In this document: one piece after another, positions 1 through 12,038 of the stretch
Layout of the letters: every line of letters starts with the position of its first letter
How positions within the stretch are numbered: position 1 is the first letter of the stretch
Source: Streptomyces solicavernae
GTDB lineage: Bacteria; Actinomycetota; Actinomycetes; Streptomycetales; Streptomycetaceae
Length of the DNA stretch: 64,000 bases
Reading direction: 5' to 3'
Assembly: GCF_029968095.1 (NCBI RefSeq)
Contig: NZ_JASCIR010000012.1
Location: forward strand, 62,001-126,000
Made by a program: the position numbers and the translations under genes
Notes under the pieces: generated by a model
What the model was told of the DNA's origin: nothing
What the model saw: the letters and a program-made list of their open reading frames with translations, nothing else
The model's database searches: none

Positions 1-192
1 CCGGCCGCCGGCCACCACGGCGCCCCCGCCGCGCACCCGTTCCACGCGCTGGACAACGTCCTGATGACCCCGCACTCCTCCGCCCTCACCCGGCAGACCT
101 TCCAGCGTCGTGCGGACGACATCGCGGCCAACATCCGCCGCCTCGCCGCGGGCGAGCAGCTCCAGCGCGTGGTCACGGTCACCCCCGCCTGA
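1..192 (+). CDS. D-2-hydroxyacid dehydrogenase, C-terminal fragment
   Basis: The window opens inside this gene; 63 codons remain before a TGA. The residues NVLMTPHSSALT followed by a helix with ADDIAANIRRLAAGE match the end of NAD-dependent D-isomer 2-hydroxyacid dehydrogenases, where the PH dipeptide carries the catalytic histidine and the last helix closes on the catalytic domain. The substrate cannot be told from this fragment. The MFS gene that follows on the same strand about 100 nt later may be a 2-oxo/2-hydroxy acid transporter for the same pathway, which is inference. Confidence 0.8.
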   Translation, partial: PAAGHHGAPAAHPFHALDNVLMTPHSSALTRQTFQRRADDIAANIRRLAAGEQLQRVVTVTPA

Positions 193-198
193 CCCACC

Positions 199-272
199 CC
201 CCGGCATCCCCGCCCATCACCCCGGCATCACCCCGGCATCACCCCGGCATCCCCCGGCATTCCCCCCGACAT
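199..272. repeat. Short tandem repeat, CCCCGGCATCA units
   Basis: Four or five near-perfect copies of an 11 to 12-bp unit fill most of the gap between the dehydrogenase stop and the MFS start. They are non-coding on the plus strand and no operator symmetry is visible. Confidence 0.7.
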
Positions 273-293
273 CCCCGTCACCCACCCGAGGAA

Positions 294-1778
294 GTGTGGC
301 CCGTGACCTCCAACTCTCCATCCGGCAAGGCCCCTTCGCCGCGCAGAGCCGCCTGGGCCGGATTCATCGGCACCGCTCTGGAGCAGTACGACTTCGTCAT
401 CTACGGCACCGCGTCGGCCCTGGTGTTCAGCAAGCTGTTCTTCCCCAACGTCTCGCCCGCCGTCGGCATCCTCGCCAGCTTCTCCACGTACGCCGTCGGC
501 TTCGCCGCGCGCCCCCTCGGCGGGCTGTTCTTCTCCCGCTACGGCGACCGCCTCGGCCGCAAGTGGGTCCTGGTGATGACGCTGCTCCTGATGGGCGGCT
601 CGACGCTGGCCATCGGATTCCTGCCCACGTACGAGCACGTCGGCCTCCTCGCCCCCGTACTGCTGCTCCTGTGCCGCATGGCCCAGGGCCTCGGCGCCGG
701 AGCGGAGCAGTCCGGCGGCGCCACCCTGCTGACGGAGACGGCACGGCCCGGACGGCGCGGCCGCACCGCCTCGCTCGTCATGTCCGGGGCGGCGCTCGGC
801 ACCGCGCTCGGGGCCGTCGCCTGGATCCTCGTCCAGCTCCTGCCGCACGACGCGCTGATGAGCTGGGGCTGGCGCCTGGTCTTCGCCAGCAGCCTGCTCG
901 TCACGGTCACCGCGCTCGTCCTGCGGCGCAAGCTCCGGGAGAGCCCCGTCTTCGAGGAGATCAAGGAGGAACGGGAGGATCCGCCGGCCCCCGTCAAGGA
1001 GGTCTTCACGCGCGGGCGCAAGCCGCTGCTCCTGGTCATCCTCATGAACGTCGGCTCCAACGCCCAGTCGTACACCTTCCAGGTCTTCATGGCGTCCTAC
1101 CTGATCACCACGGTCGGCGTCGCCGAGGACTTCCCGCCCAAGGCCCTGCTGCTCGGGGCGCTCTGCGGATCCGCCGCGGCGTTCGGCTTCGGGGCCCTGT
1201 CCGACCGGGTCGGCCGCCGGCCCGTGTACGCGACGATCATGGCCAGCCTCGTGGTGCTGCCCGTGCCCGCCTTCCTCGCCCTCAACACCGGCTCCGCCCT
1301 GGCCATCACGCTCGTCATCTGCCTGGGCTTCGTGCTTCCGGCGTACGGTGCGGTCGGCGTGCAGACCAGCTACTTCCCGGAGCTCTTCGGCAGCCGCTAC
1401 CGCTACGCCGGTGTCACGATGGGCCGCGAGATCTCCGCCGTGCTCGGCGGCGGTATCGCCCCGCTCGTCGCGGCCGCCCTGCAGACCGCGTTCGGCGGCT
1501 CGTGGATCCCGATCGCCGCCTACATGATGCTCGTCGCCGCGATCAGCACCTGGGCCGCGGTCCGGTCCCCGGAGACCCTCGACCGTGACCTGACCGACCC
1601 GCGGGACGCCACCGACAGTACGGCAGCCCTCCCCTCGCTCCGGCCGGGCGCCGACGCCGTCCCGGCCCAGCCGTCCGGCGCCGGGACCCGCACCTCCGGG
1701 ACCCGCACCTCCGGGACCCGCACCTCCGGGACCGGTACGTCCGGAACCAGCACCTCCGAGACCCGCACCAAGGCCTGA
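294..1778 (+). CDS. MFS transporter, metabolite:H+ symporter (MHS) type
   Basis: A 494-residue, 12-helix major facilitator. The first helix motif GTALEQYDFVIYG and the loop motif RYGDRLGRKW after helix 2, repeated as DRVGRRP after helix 7, are those of the metabolite:H+ symporter group that imports shikimate, 2-oxoglutarate, proline/betaine or benzoate-like acids. GTG at 294 follows a GAGGAAG ribosome site; GTG at 303 is an alternative. The last 30 or so residues are a hydrophilic tail of GTRTS repeats made by a 15-bp tandem repeat and are not expected to matter for transport. It follows a hydroxyacid dehydrogenase, so an organic acid is the likely cargo (inference). Confidence 0.85.
   Translation: MWPVTSNSPSGKAPSPRRAAWAGFIGTALEQYDFVIYGTASALVFSKLFFPNVSPAVGILASFSTYAVGFAARPLGGLFFSRYGDRLGRKWVLVMTLLLMGGSTLAIGFLPTYEHVGLLAPVLLLLCRMAQGLGAGAEQSGGATLLTETARPGRRGRTASLVMSGAALGTALGAVAWILVQLLPHDALMSWGWRLVFASSLLVTVTALVLRRKLRESPVFEEIKEEREDPPAPVKEVFTRGRKPLLLVILMNVGSNAQSYTFQVFMASYLITTVGVAEDFPPKALLLGALCGSAAAFGFGALSDRVGRRPVYATIMASLVVLPVPAFLALNTGSALAITLVICLGFVLPAYGAVGVQTSYFPELFGSRYRYAGVTMGREISAVLGGGIAPLVAAALQTAFGGSWIPIAAYMMLVAAISTWAAVRSPETLDRDLTDPRDATDSTAALPSLRPGADAVPAQPSGAGTRTSGTRTSGTRTSGTGTSGTSTSETRTKA
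1682..1770. repeat. 15-bp tandem repeat in the MFS C-terminal tail
   Basis: About six copies of GGGACCCGCACCTCC, the last ones diverged, encode GTRTS repeats. The unit is a multiple of three, so copy-number change keeps the frame. Confidence 0.85.
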
Positions 1779-2124
1779 CCCCGGGGCACCCCCCTCGTAC
1801 GGCACCGGGCCGGCTGCGCGCATTCGACAGATGCACGTAGTCGGCCGCCCGTTTTTGTACACGCCGACGAATCGGAGCCCCCTGGCCTGCTGCTAGAAAG
1901 AAACCCGTCAGAAAGAATCCCGCCAGTAAAATCCCGCTTCACCACGCCCCGGCCGCGCTCCTCACCCCGTGAGCGCGAGCGACCGGGGCGCGCGCACACC
2001 CGGACCGAACCGGGCGGCGCCGAAGCGTATGCGCCAGCCTCGACCAGGCACTGCCGCGCCTTCCGGAGCAAGGGGCGCCGGGGATCTCCCCCTCGGCCCC
2101 CGATGTCGTAGAGAGGCCGACAGC

Positions 2125-3504
2125 TTGAGCCCGCAGATAACCAGAGCCGCCCGGGACCGGCGCGGCGAACCGCGTTCGCACGTCCCCGCCACCGGCCGCA
2201 ACGTCGTGATCATCGAGGACGACGAGACCCTGGGCCGCTCCGCCGCGGCCTGCATCGAACGCTGGGGCAGCACCGCGCACCGCCTGCCGCGCCCCGACGA
2301 CGACGCCCTGCGACGGCAGCTGAGCGGCCCCGTCGACAGCGTCGCCATCGTGTCCCGCGACGACATGGTCGCCCTGCGCTACGCCCTCCTCGCCGAACAC
2401 CTCAAGCCCGGCGTCCGCCTGGTCGTGACGATCTTCGACCGTACGGTCGCCGAGGAGGTCTCCCGTACCGTCCCCAACTGCACGGCGCTGAGCATGACCG
2501 ACGCGATCCTGCCCAGCCTCCTCGCGAACTGCCTCGCCCCGCAGTACGCGATGCTGCAGCCCGTCGGCGACGACCTGGTGGGCGTACGGCGGGAGGGCGT
2601 CACCACCAACGTCGAGCACCTGCCGCGCCGCGCGCTGGCCACCGCGCCCGAGCCGCACCGGCGCAGCCCGCTCGGCACCTGGTTCCGCTCCCTCGGCACC
2701 TCCGCGAAGGCGCTGGTAGCGAGCCTGCTCGCGCTGCTGCTCGCGTTCTCAGTGGACGTGGCGCTCGGCGTCCTCGTCCTGCACGAGCACTGGACCGAGG
2801 CCGTCTGGAACGCGGCCCGTACGCTCACCACGATCGGCTCCTCGCACGCCGCCGAGCACGGGCCCGGCTGGTACAAGGTGTTCTCCGCGGCCTCGATGAT
2901 CGGCGTCCTGGCCCTGGCGGCCGTGTTCACCGCGGGCGTCGTCGACCGGTTCACCGGCCACCGCATGACCAGCATTCTCGGCGCCCGCTCCATCCCGCGC
3001 CGCAACCACGTCATCGTCGTCGGCCTCGGCCAGGTCGGGCTTCGGCTCTCGGCGCGGCTGCGGGACCTCGGCGTGAAGGTCGTCGCCGTCGAACGCAACC
3101 GTCAGGCCGCGTGCCTGCCGCTGGCCCGCTCCCTCGACATCCCCGTCGTCATCGGCCGCGGCGGCGACCGGTTCCTCCTGGAACGTCTCTCCGTACGACG
3201 CGCCCGCGCGCTGGCCGCGGTCGCCTCGGACGGCCTGGAGAACATCGCCGTCGCCGTCGCCACGCGCGCGGTGGCGGGCGATCAGCGCATCGTGCTGCGC
3301 GCGGGCGGCGACGCGGTCACGACGGAGTCGCAGTCGCTGTTCCGCATCGGCGCGGTGTGCGACTTCCCGCTGATCGTCAGCACGTTCGTCGCGGCAACGG
3401 TCCTGGACGCGGAGCTGCGCAGCGTGTTCGTGGCGGACGGCCGCACGTGCGCGCTGTTCGCGGACGACCGCGTACTGGACCTGGCCACGTGGAACGCACC
3501 CTGA
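2125..3504 (+). CDS. Membrane protein with RCK / two-helix channel / RCK architecture
   Basis: About 459 residues if started at TTG 2125, which has GAGAGG 8 nt upstream; a GTG at 1969 would add 52 low-complexity residues. The N-terminal part (NVVIIEDDETLGRSAA) resembles a divergent TrkA-N fold. Then come a hydrophobic segment (ALVASLLALLLAFSVDVALG), a re-entrant loop with TLTTIGSSHAAEHG, a second helix (SMIGVLALAAVFTAGVVDRF), and a clear Rossmann RCK domain (HVIVVGLGQVGLRL, acidic residue at VAVERN). Known two-TM potassium channels carry TVGYGD in the loop; here the tyrosine-glycine-aspartate part is replaced by SSH, so potassium selectivity is doubtful. It could be a nonselective or non-conducting NAD-sensing protein. 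No partner gene is adjacent. Confidence 0.75.
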   Translation: MSPQITRAARDRRGEPRSHVPATGRNVVIIEDDETLGRSAAACIERWGSTAHRLPRPDDDALRRQLSGPVDSVAIVSRDDMVALRYALLAEHLKPGVRLVVTIFDRTVAEEVSRTVPNCTALSMTDAILPSLLANCLAPQYAMLQPVGDDLVGVRREGVTTNVEHLPRRALATAPEPHRRSPLGTWFRSLGTSAKALVASLLALLLAFSVDVALGVLVLHEHWTEAVWNAARTLTTIGSSHAAEHGPGWYKVFSAASMIGVLALAAVFTAGVVDRFTGHRMTSILGARSIPRRNHVIVVGLGQVGLRLSARLRDLGVKVVAVERNRQAACLPLARSLDIPVVIGRGGDRFLLERLSVRRARALAAVASDGLENIAVAVATRAVAGDQRIVLRAGGDAVTTESQSLFRIGAVCDFPLIVSTFVAATVLDAELRSVFVADGRTCALFADDRVLDLATWNAP

Positions 3505-3860
3505 GCACGGGGTCCAGGCGTTGCGCAGCCGACGCGTCTTCCTACCCTGCCCCGCCCCGCACCGCCCCCGAGTCGCCCGTGCCGCCCCAACTCCCGCTCG
3601 GTGGCGGCCAGTTCCTCCGGAGTACCCCCGGAAGGCGGGGCCGCAGTGGGGTGGGAGACGGTCCAGGGGTGCAGCCGGCGCAGCAGCGGTTCGGCGTGCG
3701 CGACCCGGACCAGGTGGGCGAACGGCCGCAGTAGCGGAGGCCCGCGGCCCCCGCCGCGCCCCAAAGCACCGCCGAAACCGCACCGGCCCGCACGCCCGCC
3801 ACTCCCATCGGCGAAGATGGACGCGTCCGCCCGCCCCAGCAGCGAGGAGCACGCGCGCAG
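3505..3860. other. 356-bp gap with no supportable gene
   Basis: I see no convincing gene here. The minus strand has a short protein-like stretch around 3620-3740 (AEPLLRRLHPWT, then TPEELAATERELG) that could be the end of a decayed gene, but it has no start or full domain. The last bases carry the LacI gene's GAGGAG ribosome site. Confidence 0.4.
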
Positions 3861-4910
3861 ATGGCCAGTTCCGGCTCCACCCCGAGGCCGCCGACGATCG
3901 CCGACGTCGCGCGGGTCGCCGGGGTCTCGCGTACGACCGTGTCGCACGCGCTCAACGACCTCGGCAAGGTCGACCCCCGGACGCGGGAGCGGATCAAGCA
4001 GGTCGCGGCCGAGCTCGGCTACCGGCCCAACCTGCGTGCGCAGCGGCTGCGGAGGGGGCAGGCGAAGGCCATCGCGCTCGCCTCGTCCATGCCGTTCGCG
4101 GTCGCCGGCGGGCCCTCGCGGCTCGGGTTCTACATGGAGGTCGCGGCCGCCGCCGCGGAGAGCGCGCTGCTGCACGACTACGCCCTCGTCCTCGTACCGC
4201 CGGTGCAGTCCGGCTCCGCGCTGTACTCCGTGGACATCGACGGCGCCATCGTCGTCGAACCCGACGTGCAGGACGCCGCCGCCGCCCAACTGCGCGAGCG
4301 CGGCCTGCCGTACGTGGCGCTCGGGCGGCCGGTGGCACCCGACGAGGACGCCCCGTACGTCGACCTGCACGGCGGGCTCGTCGCCGAGCTGCTCCTGGCC
4401 CACCTGCACGAACAGGGCGCCCGGCGACCGGCGTTGATGGTCGGCGCAGGCTCCCGGCACTCGACCGTCGACGCGCTCGCCGCGTACGGGCGCAGCTCCG
4501 CCGAGCACGGCTGGGAGCCGATCGTGGCCAAGGTCCCGGAGTCCGGCGGCGAGCAGGCGGGCTACGAGCAGTGCGCCGCGCTGCTCGCCGAACACCCCGG
4601 CATCGACGCGGTCTGCGCCCTCGTGGACGCCTTCGCGGTGGGCGCCGTCCGGGCCGTCACGGACAGCGGGCGCCGGGTGCCCGACGACGTCATGGTCGTC
4701 ACCCGCTACGACGGGCTCCGCGCCCGCACCTGCGAACCGCCCCTGACCGCCGTCGACCTGCACCTGGACAAGGTCGCGGCCGACGCGGTGGAGCTCCTCC
4801 TCGGGCGGCTGCGCGGCGACACCGGCGCCGCCGAGGCGAGGACGGCGGCGCCCGAGCCCCGCCTGATCGCCCGGCAGTCGTCGGTCCGCAGCACGCCGCA
4901 GAGAGGCTGA
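3861..4910 (+). CDS. LacI-family transcriptional regulator
   Basis: 349 residues. The N-terminal helix-turn-helix and hinge (TIADVARVAGVSRTTVSHAL, then LGYRPNLRAQRLRRG) are classic LacI/GalR, followed by a periplasmic-binding-protein-like effector domain ending in VDLHLDKVAADAVELLL. ATG 3861 has GAGGAG about 9 nt upstream. The next operon, on the opposite strand and ending 14 nt away, encodes a nucleobase permease, an amidohydrolase and a TSUP exporter. That operon's promoter has two LacI-type palindromes with central CG (8653-8682), so this protein is the obvious candidate repressor, with a purine, pyrimidine or related heterocycle as inducer (inference). Confidence 0.9.
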   Translation: MASSGSTPRPPTIADVARVAGVSRTTVSHALNDLGKVDPRTRERIKQVAAELGYRPNLRAQRLRRGQAKAIALASSMPFAVAGGPSRLGFYMEVAAAAAESALLHDYALVLVPPVQSGSALYSVDIDGAIVVEPDVQDAAAAQLRERGLPYVALGRPVAPDEDAPYVDLHGGLVAELLLAHLHEQGARRPALMVGAGSRHSTVDALAAYGRSSAEHGWEPIVAKVPESGGEQAGYEQCAALLAEHPGIDAVCALVDAFAVGAVRAVTDSGRRVPDDVMVVTRYDGLRARTCEPPLTAVDLHLDKVAADAVELLLGRLRGDTGAAEARTAAPEPRLIARQSSVRSTPQRG

Positions 4911-4923
4911 GGCGGCCCCGCCC

Positions 4924-5634
4924 TCACACGCCCAGCATCAGCACCACCCCCGACACCAGCGCGAAGACCAGCACGAACAACCGCATCCGGCGCGCGTCCA
5001 GGCGGTGGTGCACCAGGCGGCTCAGCCACGCGCCGAGCGCGATCGCCGGCAGCAGCAGCACCGCGTCGCCGAGCTCCGCGACCTGCGCCCTGCCCGTCGC
5101 GAACAGCAGCACCAGGGACGCCACTTCCCCCACGAGGAAGCACGCGGCCACCGTCGAACGCAGTTCGGCCGGCGGCCGGTGCTGATACACCAGGGCCAGC
5201 GGCGGACCGCCCACCCCGGTCGCCGTCTCCGTGAGCCCGGTCACCGCACCCGCACCGAGGTACGCACCCTTGCCCGGCGTGAACGAGGGCGCGGCCAGGC
5301 TCGCCACCGCCGCAAGCACCGTCGCGACGCCCACGAACAGGCCCAGGCTGCGCTCCGGGATCAGCCACAGCAGCGCAAGCCCGGCCGGGGTCGCCGCGAG
5401 CCGCGCACCCGTGATCCAGCCCGCGCCGCGCAGATCGAGCGAGGCCCGCTCACGCCACGCGACGTACAGGTTGAGCGGGATCATCGAGGCGAGCACGAAG
5501 ACCGGTACCAGAGCGGGGTCCACGATCCCGGCCACCGGCGCCACGATCAGCGCGAAGCCGAGACCGCTGCTGCCCTGGACGAACGCGGCGACCGCGACCG
5601 TGACGGCGAGCACCGCCAACGTCATGACGCTCAC
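4924..5634 (-). CDS. TSUP-family (TauE/SafE) membrane exporter
   Basis: 236 residues, almost entirely hydrophobic, with the family features GSSGLGFALIVAPV near the N-terminus and the second-half repeat TGLTETATGVGGPPLALVYQ. TSUP proteins move sulfite, sulfoacetate, taurine-derived or other small organic anions. GTG 5634 overlaps the upstream amidohydrolase stop (GTGA), indicating translational coupling; ATG 5625 is an alternative. As the last gene of a three-gene nucleobase operon it may export or import an acidic ring-opening product, which is inference. Confidence 0.85.
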   Translation of the reverse strand: MSVMTLAVLAVTVAVAAFVQGSSGLGFALIVAPVAGIVDPALVPVFVLASMIPLNLYVAWRERASLDLRGAGWITGARLAATPAGLALLWLIPERSLGLFVGVATVLAAVASLAAPSFTPGKGAYLGAGAVTGLTETATGVGGPPLALVYQHRPPAELRSTVAACFLVGEVASLVLLFATGRAQVAELGDAVLLLPAIALGAWLSRLVHHRLDARRMRLFVLVFALVSGVVLMLGV

Positions 5635-7079
5635 TGTGCCGTACCCCGCTCTCGTACGCGGGCGGCCTCCCGCGCACGGACCACCTCCCGCGCCGCCATG
5701 GACGGCGGATGCGCCCGGGTGATCTCCGCGCGGCCCACGGCCGCCCGCGCCAGCTCCGCGGCCCGCCGCACCAGTGCGGGACCGTCCCAGTCCGTGGGCC
5801 GGCCGTGCCACATCCGCAGCCGGCCGTCGACGAACACGGCGCTGATCTGGTCCCGGTTGCCGCGTCGCACCAGCTCCCACGGCAGGTCCCAGGAGAACGC
5901 CAGCTCCGGCGTCTCCACGTCGACGAGCAGGAAGTCGGCCGCAAGCCCCGCGGCGACCGTGCCCGTCACCGCGCCCAGGCCGACCGCGTCGGCACCGCCC
6001 CGGCTCGCCTGCTCCAGCCATGTCCAGCCCGCGCCGCACGAGGAGTCGCCGGTGGTCAGCCCGTACGCGAGGCGCTGCGCGAACTCGGCGGCCTCCGCGA
6101 GCCGGAAGCCGTCGCCGCGCGTGCCGTCCGTGCCGAGGCCGAAGCGGATGCCGCGCTCGGCCATGGCGGTGGCGGGCGCCACGGCGTTGCCCTTCCAGGC
6201 GCTGGCGACGGGGTTGTAGCTGATCGCCGTGCCGGTGTCGGCGAGCAGCGTCAGCTCGCGCGGCGTCAGCAACGTGGCGTGCGCGCCGAGGAGTTGAGGC
6301 CCGAGCACGCCGATGCTGTGCAGATACTCCAGCGGGCGCAGGCCGTGCCGTACGAGGGAGCGCTCCACGCCCGCGAGGTGCTCGTTGACATGGATCTGCA
6401 CGACCGCCCCGGCCTCCCTGGCCAGCCGTGCCGTGCCCCGCAGGGTCGCCTCGGTGGCGGCCTCCGGGATGGAGACGGCCAGGGAGGCGTGCACGAGCCG
6501 GTCGTCGGCGTAGCGCGCGAGATGCTTCCCGGCGCCGTCGAGGACGGGCCCGCCCGGGCTGTCCGCGTCGTTGCACACCAGGCCGAGCACGCACCGCACG
6601 CCGGCGTCCCGCGCGGCCGAGGCGACGACCTCCACGTCCACATCGGCCCGCGTACCGGCGTCCGCGACGGTCGTGAACCCGCCGCGCAACGCCTCGTACG
6701 CCGCCAACTTGGCCGCCGTATAGGCCGATTCCTCGTCGAGCGCGCCTTCCAGGGGCACCCAGACCCGGCGGAAGATCTCCGAGGGCTCCCCGAAGGCGAG
6801 CGCGGAGCCGAAGCTCTGCGTGAGGTGGTGGTGCGCGTCCACGAACCCGGGCATCAGCAGGTGCCCCGGCAGTCGTACGGCCTGGAGCTGCGGGTGCGTA
6901 CGAGCCAACTCCTCGGCGGGGCCGACGGCTTGGAAGCGGCCGTCGTCCACGAGGACCGCCAGGCCGTCGACGGGACCCTCGGGCAGCAGCACCGCGCCGG
7001 GGACGATCAGGAGCGGGCCGGGGGCGGAGAGGGCACTTCGGTCGGGGGCGGAGAGGGAATGCCGGTCGGGGTGGTTCAT
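5631..7079 (-). CDS. ATZ/TRZ-type amidohydrolase (nucleobase deaminase-like)
   Basis: 482 residues of the amidohydrolase superfamily. Metal-ligand motifs are visible: DAHHHLTQSF (His83 and His85), IHVNEHLAG, LLGAHATLLTP and LGTDGTRGDG, with a short composite beta domain at both ends. The HHHL pattern and neighbouring residues resemble 8-oxoguanine, guanine or s-triazine deaminases that hydrolyse an amino or halogen substituent from a heterocycle. ATG 7079 overlaps the permease stop (ATGA). The pairing with an NCS2 permease supports a purine- or pyrimidine-like substrate; exactly which base cannot be read from the sequence. Confidence 0.85.
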   Translation of the reverse strand: MNHPDRHSLSAPDRSALSAPGPLLIVPGAVLLPEGPVDGLAVLVDDGRFQAVGPAEELARTHPQLQAVRLPGHLLMPGFVDAHHHLTQSFGSALAFGEPSEIFRRVWVPLEGALDEESAYTAAKLAAYEALRGGFTTVADAGTRADVDVEVVASAARDAGVRCVLGLVCNDADSPGGPVLDGAGKHLARYADDRLVHASLAVSIPEAATEATLRGTARLAREAGAVVQIHVNEHLAGVERSLVRHGLRPLEYLHSIGVLGPQLLGAHATLLTPRELTLLADTGTAISYNPVASAWKGNAVAPATAMAERGIRFGLGTDGTRGDGFRLAEAAEFAQRLAYGLTTGDSSCGAGWTWLEQASRGGADAVGLGAVTGTVAAGLAADFLLVDVETPELAFSWDLPWELVRRGNRDQISAVFVDGRLRMWHGRPTDWDGPALVRRAAELARAAVGRAEITRAHPPSMAAREVVRAREAARVRERGTAQ

Positions 7080-8584
7080 CGGTCGCTTTCTGTGCGTACG
7101 GTCGACAGGCGGGCGGCGATGCCCGGCCTGACGTGGTGGAACAGGACGTTGAGGACGGCCGCGGTGAACGCGCCGACGGCGACGCCGCTCTCCAGGAGGA
7201 TGCGGACGTTCGGCGGGAAGCCCCCGTACACGCCGGGCACGAGGATCGGCAGCAGGCCGAGGGCGAGCGCGACGGCGCAGATGAACGTCGAGGTGTGCCG
7301 GTCGAGGTCGCTGCGGCCGAGCATCTGGATGCCGAGCACGGTGATCACGGCGAACACGACCATGGCGGTGCCGCCCACGACCGCGGACGGGATCACGCTG
7401 ATGGCGTGCGTCACCGGCGCCAGGAACCCGATGACGATGAGCACCGCGCCGGCCGCGGCGGTGACGAAGCGGCTGCGTACGCCCGTGACGCGGACGATAC
7501 CGATGTTCTCGCCGCTGGTGACGATCAGCGGGAGGCCGAAGAACCCGCCGAAGAGGCTGGTCAGCGCGTCGCCCCTGACCGTCTTCGGCACGTCGGTGCG
7601 CCGGTCGATCTTCTTGCCGACGGCCTCGGCGTTGATCACGGTCTGGCCGGTGGCCTCGGCCATGGAGGCCAGGCTGTAGAGCATCAGCGGCAGCGCGGCG
7701 ACAAGGTTGAACTGCGGCGAGCCGAACGGCATCAGCTGCGGCAGGTTCACCAGACCGCCGCCGCCCGCCTGCCCGAAGTCGACGGCACCGACCGCGGCCG
7801 CGAGCGCGGTACCGGCCAACAGGCCCAGCATCACCGCGAGTTGGCGTACGACACCGGAGAACAGGAGGTAGAACGCGACGGTGAAACCGATGGTCGCCAG
7901 GCCGAGCCCGAGGTTGCCGGGATCGGCGAAGCCGGGCGTGCCGGGGCGCCCGGTGACGAGGACCGCGCCCACCTTTACCAGATTCACCCCGACGATCACG
8001 ATCATCGTGCCGATGACCAGGGCGGGGAAGAACTTGAGCAGCCGCGAGAACACGGGCAGGACCACGAAGCAGAACAGCGCCGTCAGGACGACCGCGCCGG
8101 TGGCGGTGCGCAGCCCGTGCTGCTCGGCGATCGCGAGGAACAGGATGAGCGGCGCCCCGCCCGGCAGCATCACGAACGGCAGCCGCGGCCCGAACTTCCA
8201 CGGCCCGAGCGACTGGATCAGCGACCCGACGCCGGACAGCACGAAGGCCGCGGAGAGCAGATCGACGGTGAGCCCGGCGTCCAGGCGGAGCGTGGCGCTC
8301 ATCAGGAAGATCGCCGAGATGGGCGTGGCCGCCATGACGAGCACATGCTGAATCCCGAACAGCAGGATCCGCCCGAAGGGCCGGGACTCGTCCACGGGGT
8401 GAGGGGCGTGCTTCTCCGGGCTGGGGGCGGCCGGGCTGGGGCTGGGGCTGGGGTGGGGATCAGGTGCGGAGGTGGAGCTGGGGTCGGGGGCGGAGGTGGG
8501 GTCGAGGGCGGAGGTGGTCGACGTCGCTGGTCCGGACTCGGGTGCTTCCGCGGGTCCGGGCCGACGCTGGCGGGGACTGAACAC
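7076..8584 (-). CDS. NCS2-family nucleobase:cation symporter
   Basis: A xanthine/uracil permease of about 502 residues. Signature segments are visible: FGIQHVLVMAATPISAIFLM at the first helix, LPFVMLPGGAP, and the helix-10 motif TSGENIGIVRVTGVRSRFV. GTG 8584 is preferred, preceded by CGGAG. An upstream ATG at 8671 would lie inside the operator and at or before the predicted transcript start. Residues before the first helix are Pro/Ser/Asp-rich low complexity. It is the first gene of the operon and probably imports the base used by the downstream amidohydrolase. Confidence 0.88.
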   Translation of the reverse strand: MFSPRQRRPGPAEAPESGPATSTTSALDPTSAPDPSSTSAPDPHPSPSPSPAAPSPEKHAPHPVDESRPFGRILLFGIQHVLVMAATPISAIFLMSATLRLDAGLTVDLLSAAFVLSGVGSLIQSLGPWKFGPRLPFVMLPGGAPLILFLAIAEQHGLRTATGAVVLTALFCFVVLPVFSRLLKFFPALVIGTMIVIVGVNLVKVGAVLVTGRPGTPGFADPGNLGLGLATIGFTVAFYLLFSGVVRQLAVMLGLLAGTALAAAVGAVDFGQAGGGGLVNLPQLMPFGSPQFNLVAALPLMLYSLASMAEATGQTVINAEAVGKKIDRRTDVPKTVRGDALTSLFGGFFGLPLIVTSGENIGIVRVTGVRSRFVTAAAGAVLIVIGFLAPVTHAISVIPSAVVGGTAMVVFAVITVLGIQMLGRSDLDRHTSTFICAVALALGLLPILVPGVYGGFPPNVRILLESGVAVGAFTAAVLNVLFHHVRPGIAARLSTVRTESDR

Positions 8585-8652
8585 GTTCGGGCTCCGTTCG
8601 GGGGCTACGGCACGCTCGGGTTCTTCAGCCGCGATCCGGCCCTGGACGGAGA

Positions 8653-8682
8653 GCCAAATCGATTTGGCCAAATCGATTTGGC
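8653..8682. promoter_or_regulatory. Tandem overlapping LacI-type operators
   Basis: Two perfect 16-bp palindromes GCCAAATCGATTTGGC occupy 8653-8668 and 8667-8682, sharing 2 bp. Their centres are 14 bp apart. The central CG with A/T-rich arms is typical of LacI-family operators. They lie immediately downstream of the -10 element of the permease promoter, so bound repressor would block initiation. Confidence 0.85.
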
Positions 8683-8686
8683 TGCC

Positions 8687-8715
8687 AGTATGGGAGGGGG
8701 GTGGGGGAGCGTCAA
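8687..8715 (-). promoter_or_regulatory. Sigma-70-type promoter of the NCS2-amidohydrolase-TSUP operon
   Basis: On the minus strand TTGACG (8715-8710), a 17-nt spacer and CATACT (8692-8687) form a near-ideal housekeeping promoter. The operators begin 4 nt after the -10 box. Confidence 0.7.
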
Positions 8716-8896
8716 GGGCAGTGGAGCGTCAAGGGGAGTGCGGGATGGAGCGTCGCGTGGAGTCCGGGGGGTGCTCAGGCTCCGCGGCCGGGTGGGCCGG
8801 GTGGGCCGGGTGGAGGGGGCGCCGCCTGCCCCCTCCGCTGCACGGCCTTGCGTACGCTCCGTAGGCGGGCGGAGTAACAGTCACAGCCCGGGGTGC

Positions 8897-11992
<3,096 letters not shown>

Positions 11993-12038
11993 CCGGTTCC
12001 CTTCGCGGTACGGCGTACGGACAGCAACGCGTCTAAGG

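Noticed and set aside
3505..3860. Decayed minus-strand gene with AEPLLRRLHPWT
   Set aside because: Too short, with no start and no clear family; noted only as a possible remnant.
5631..8201. Extension of the amidohydrolase upstream of 7079 through the permease region
   Set aside because: The ATGA overlap at 7076-7079 and the intact permease motifs in another frame show the extension is antisense-like noise.
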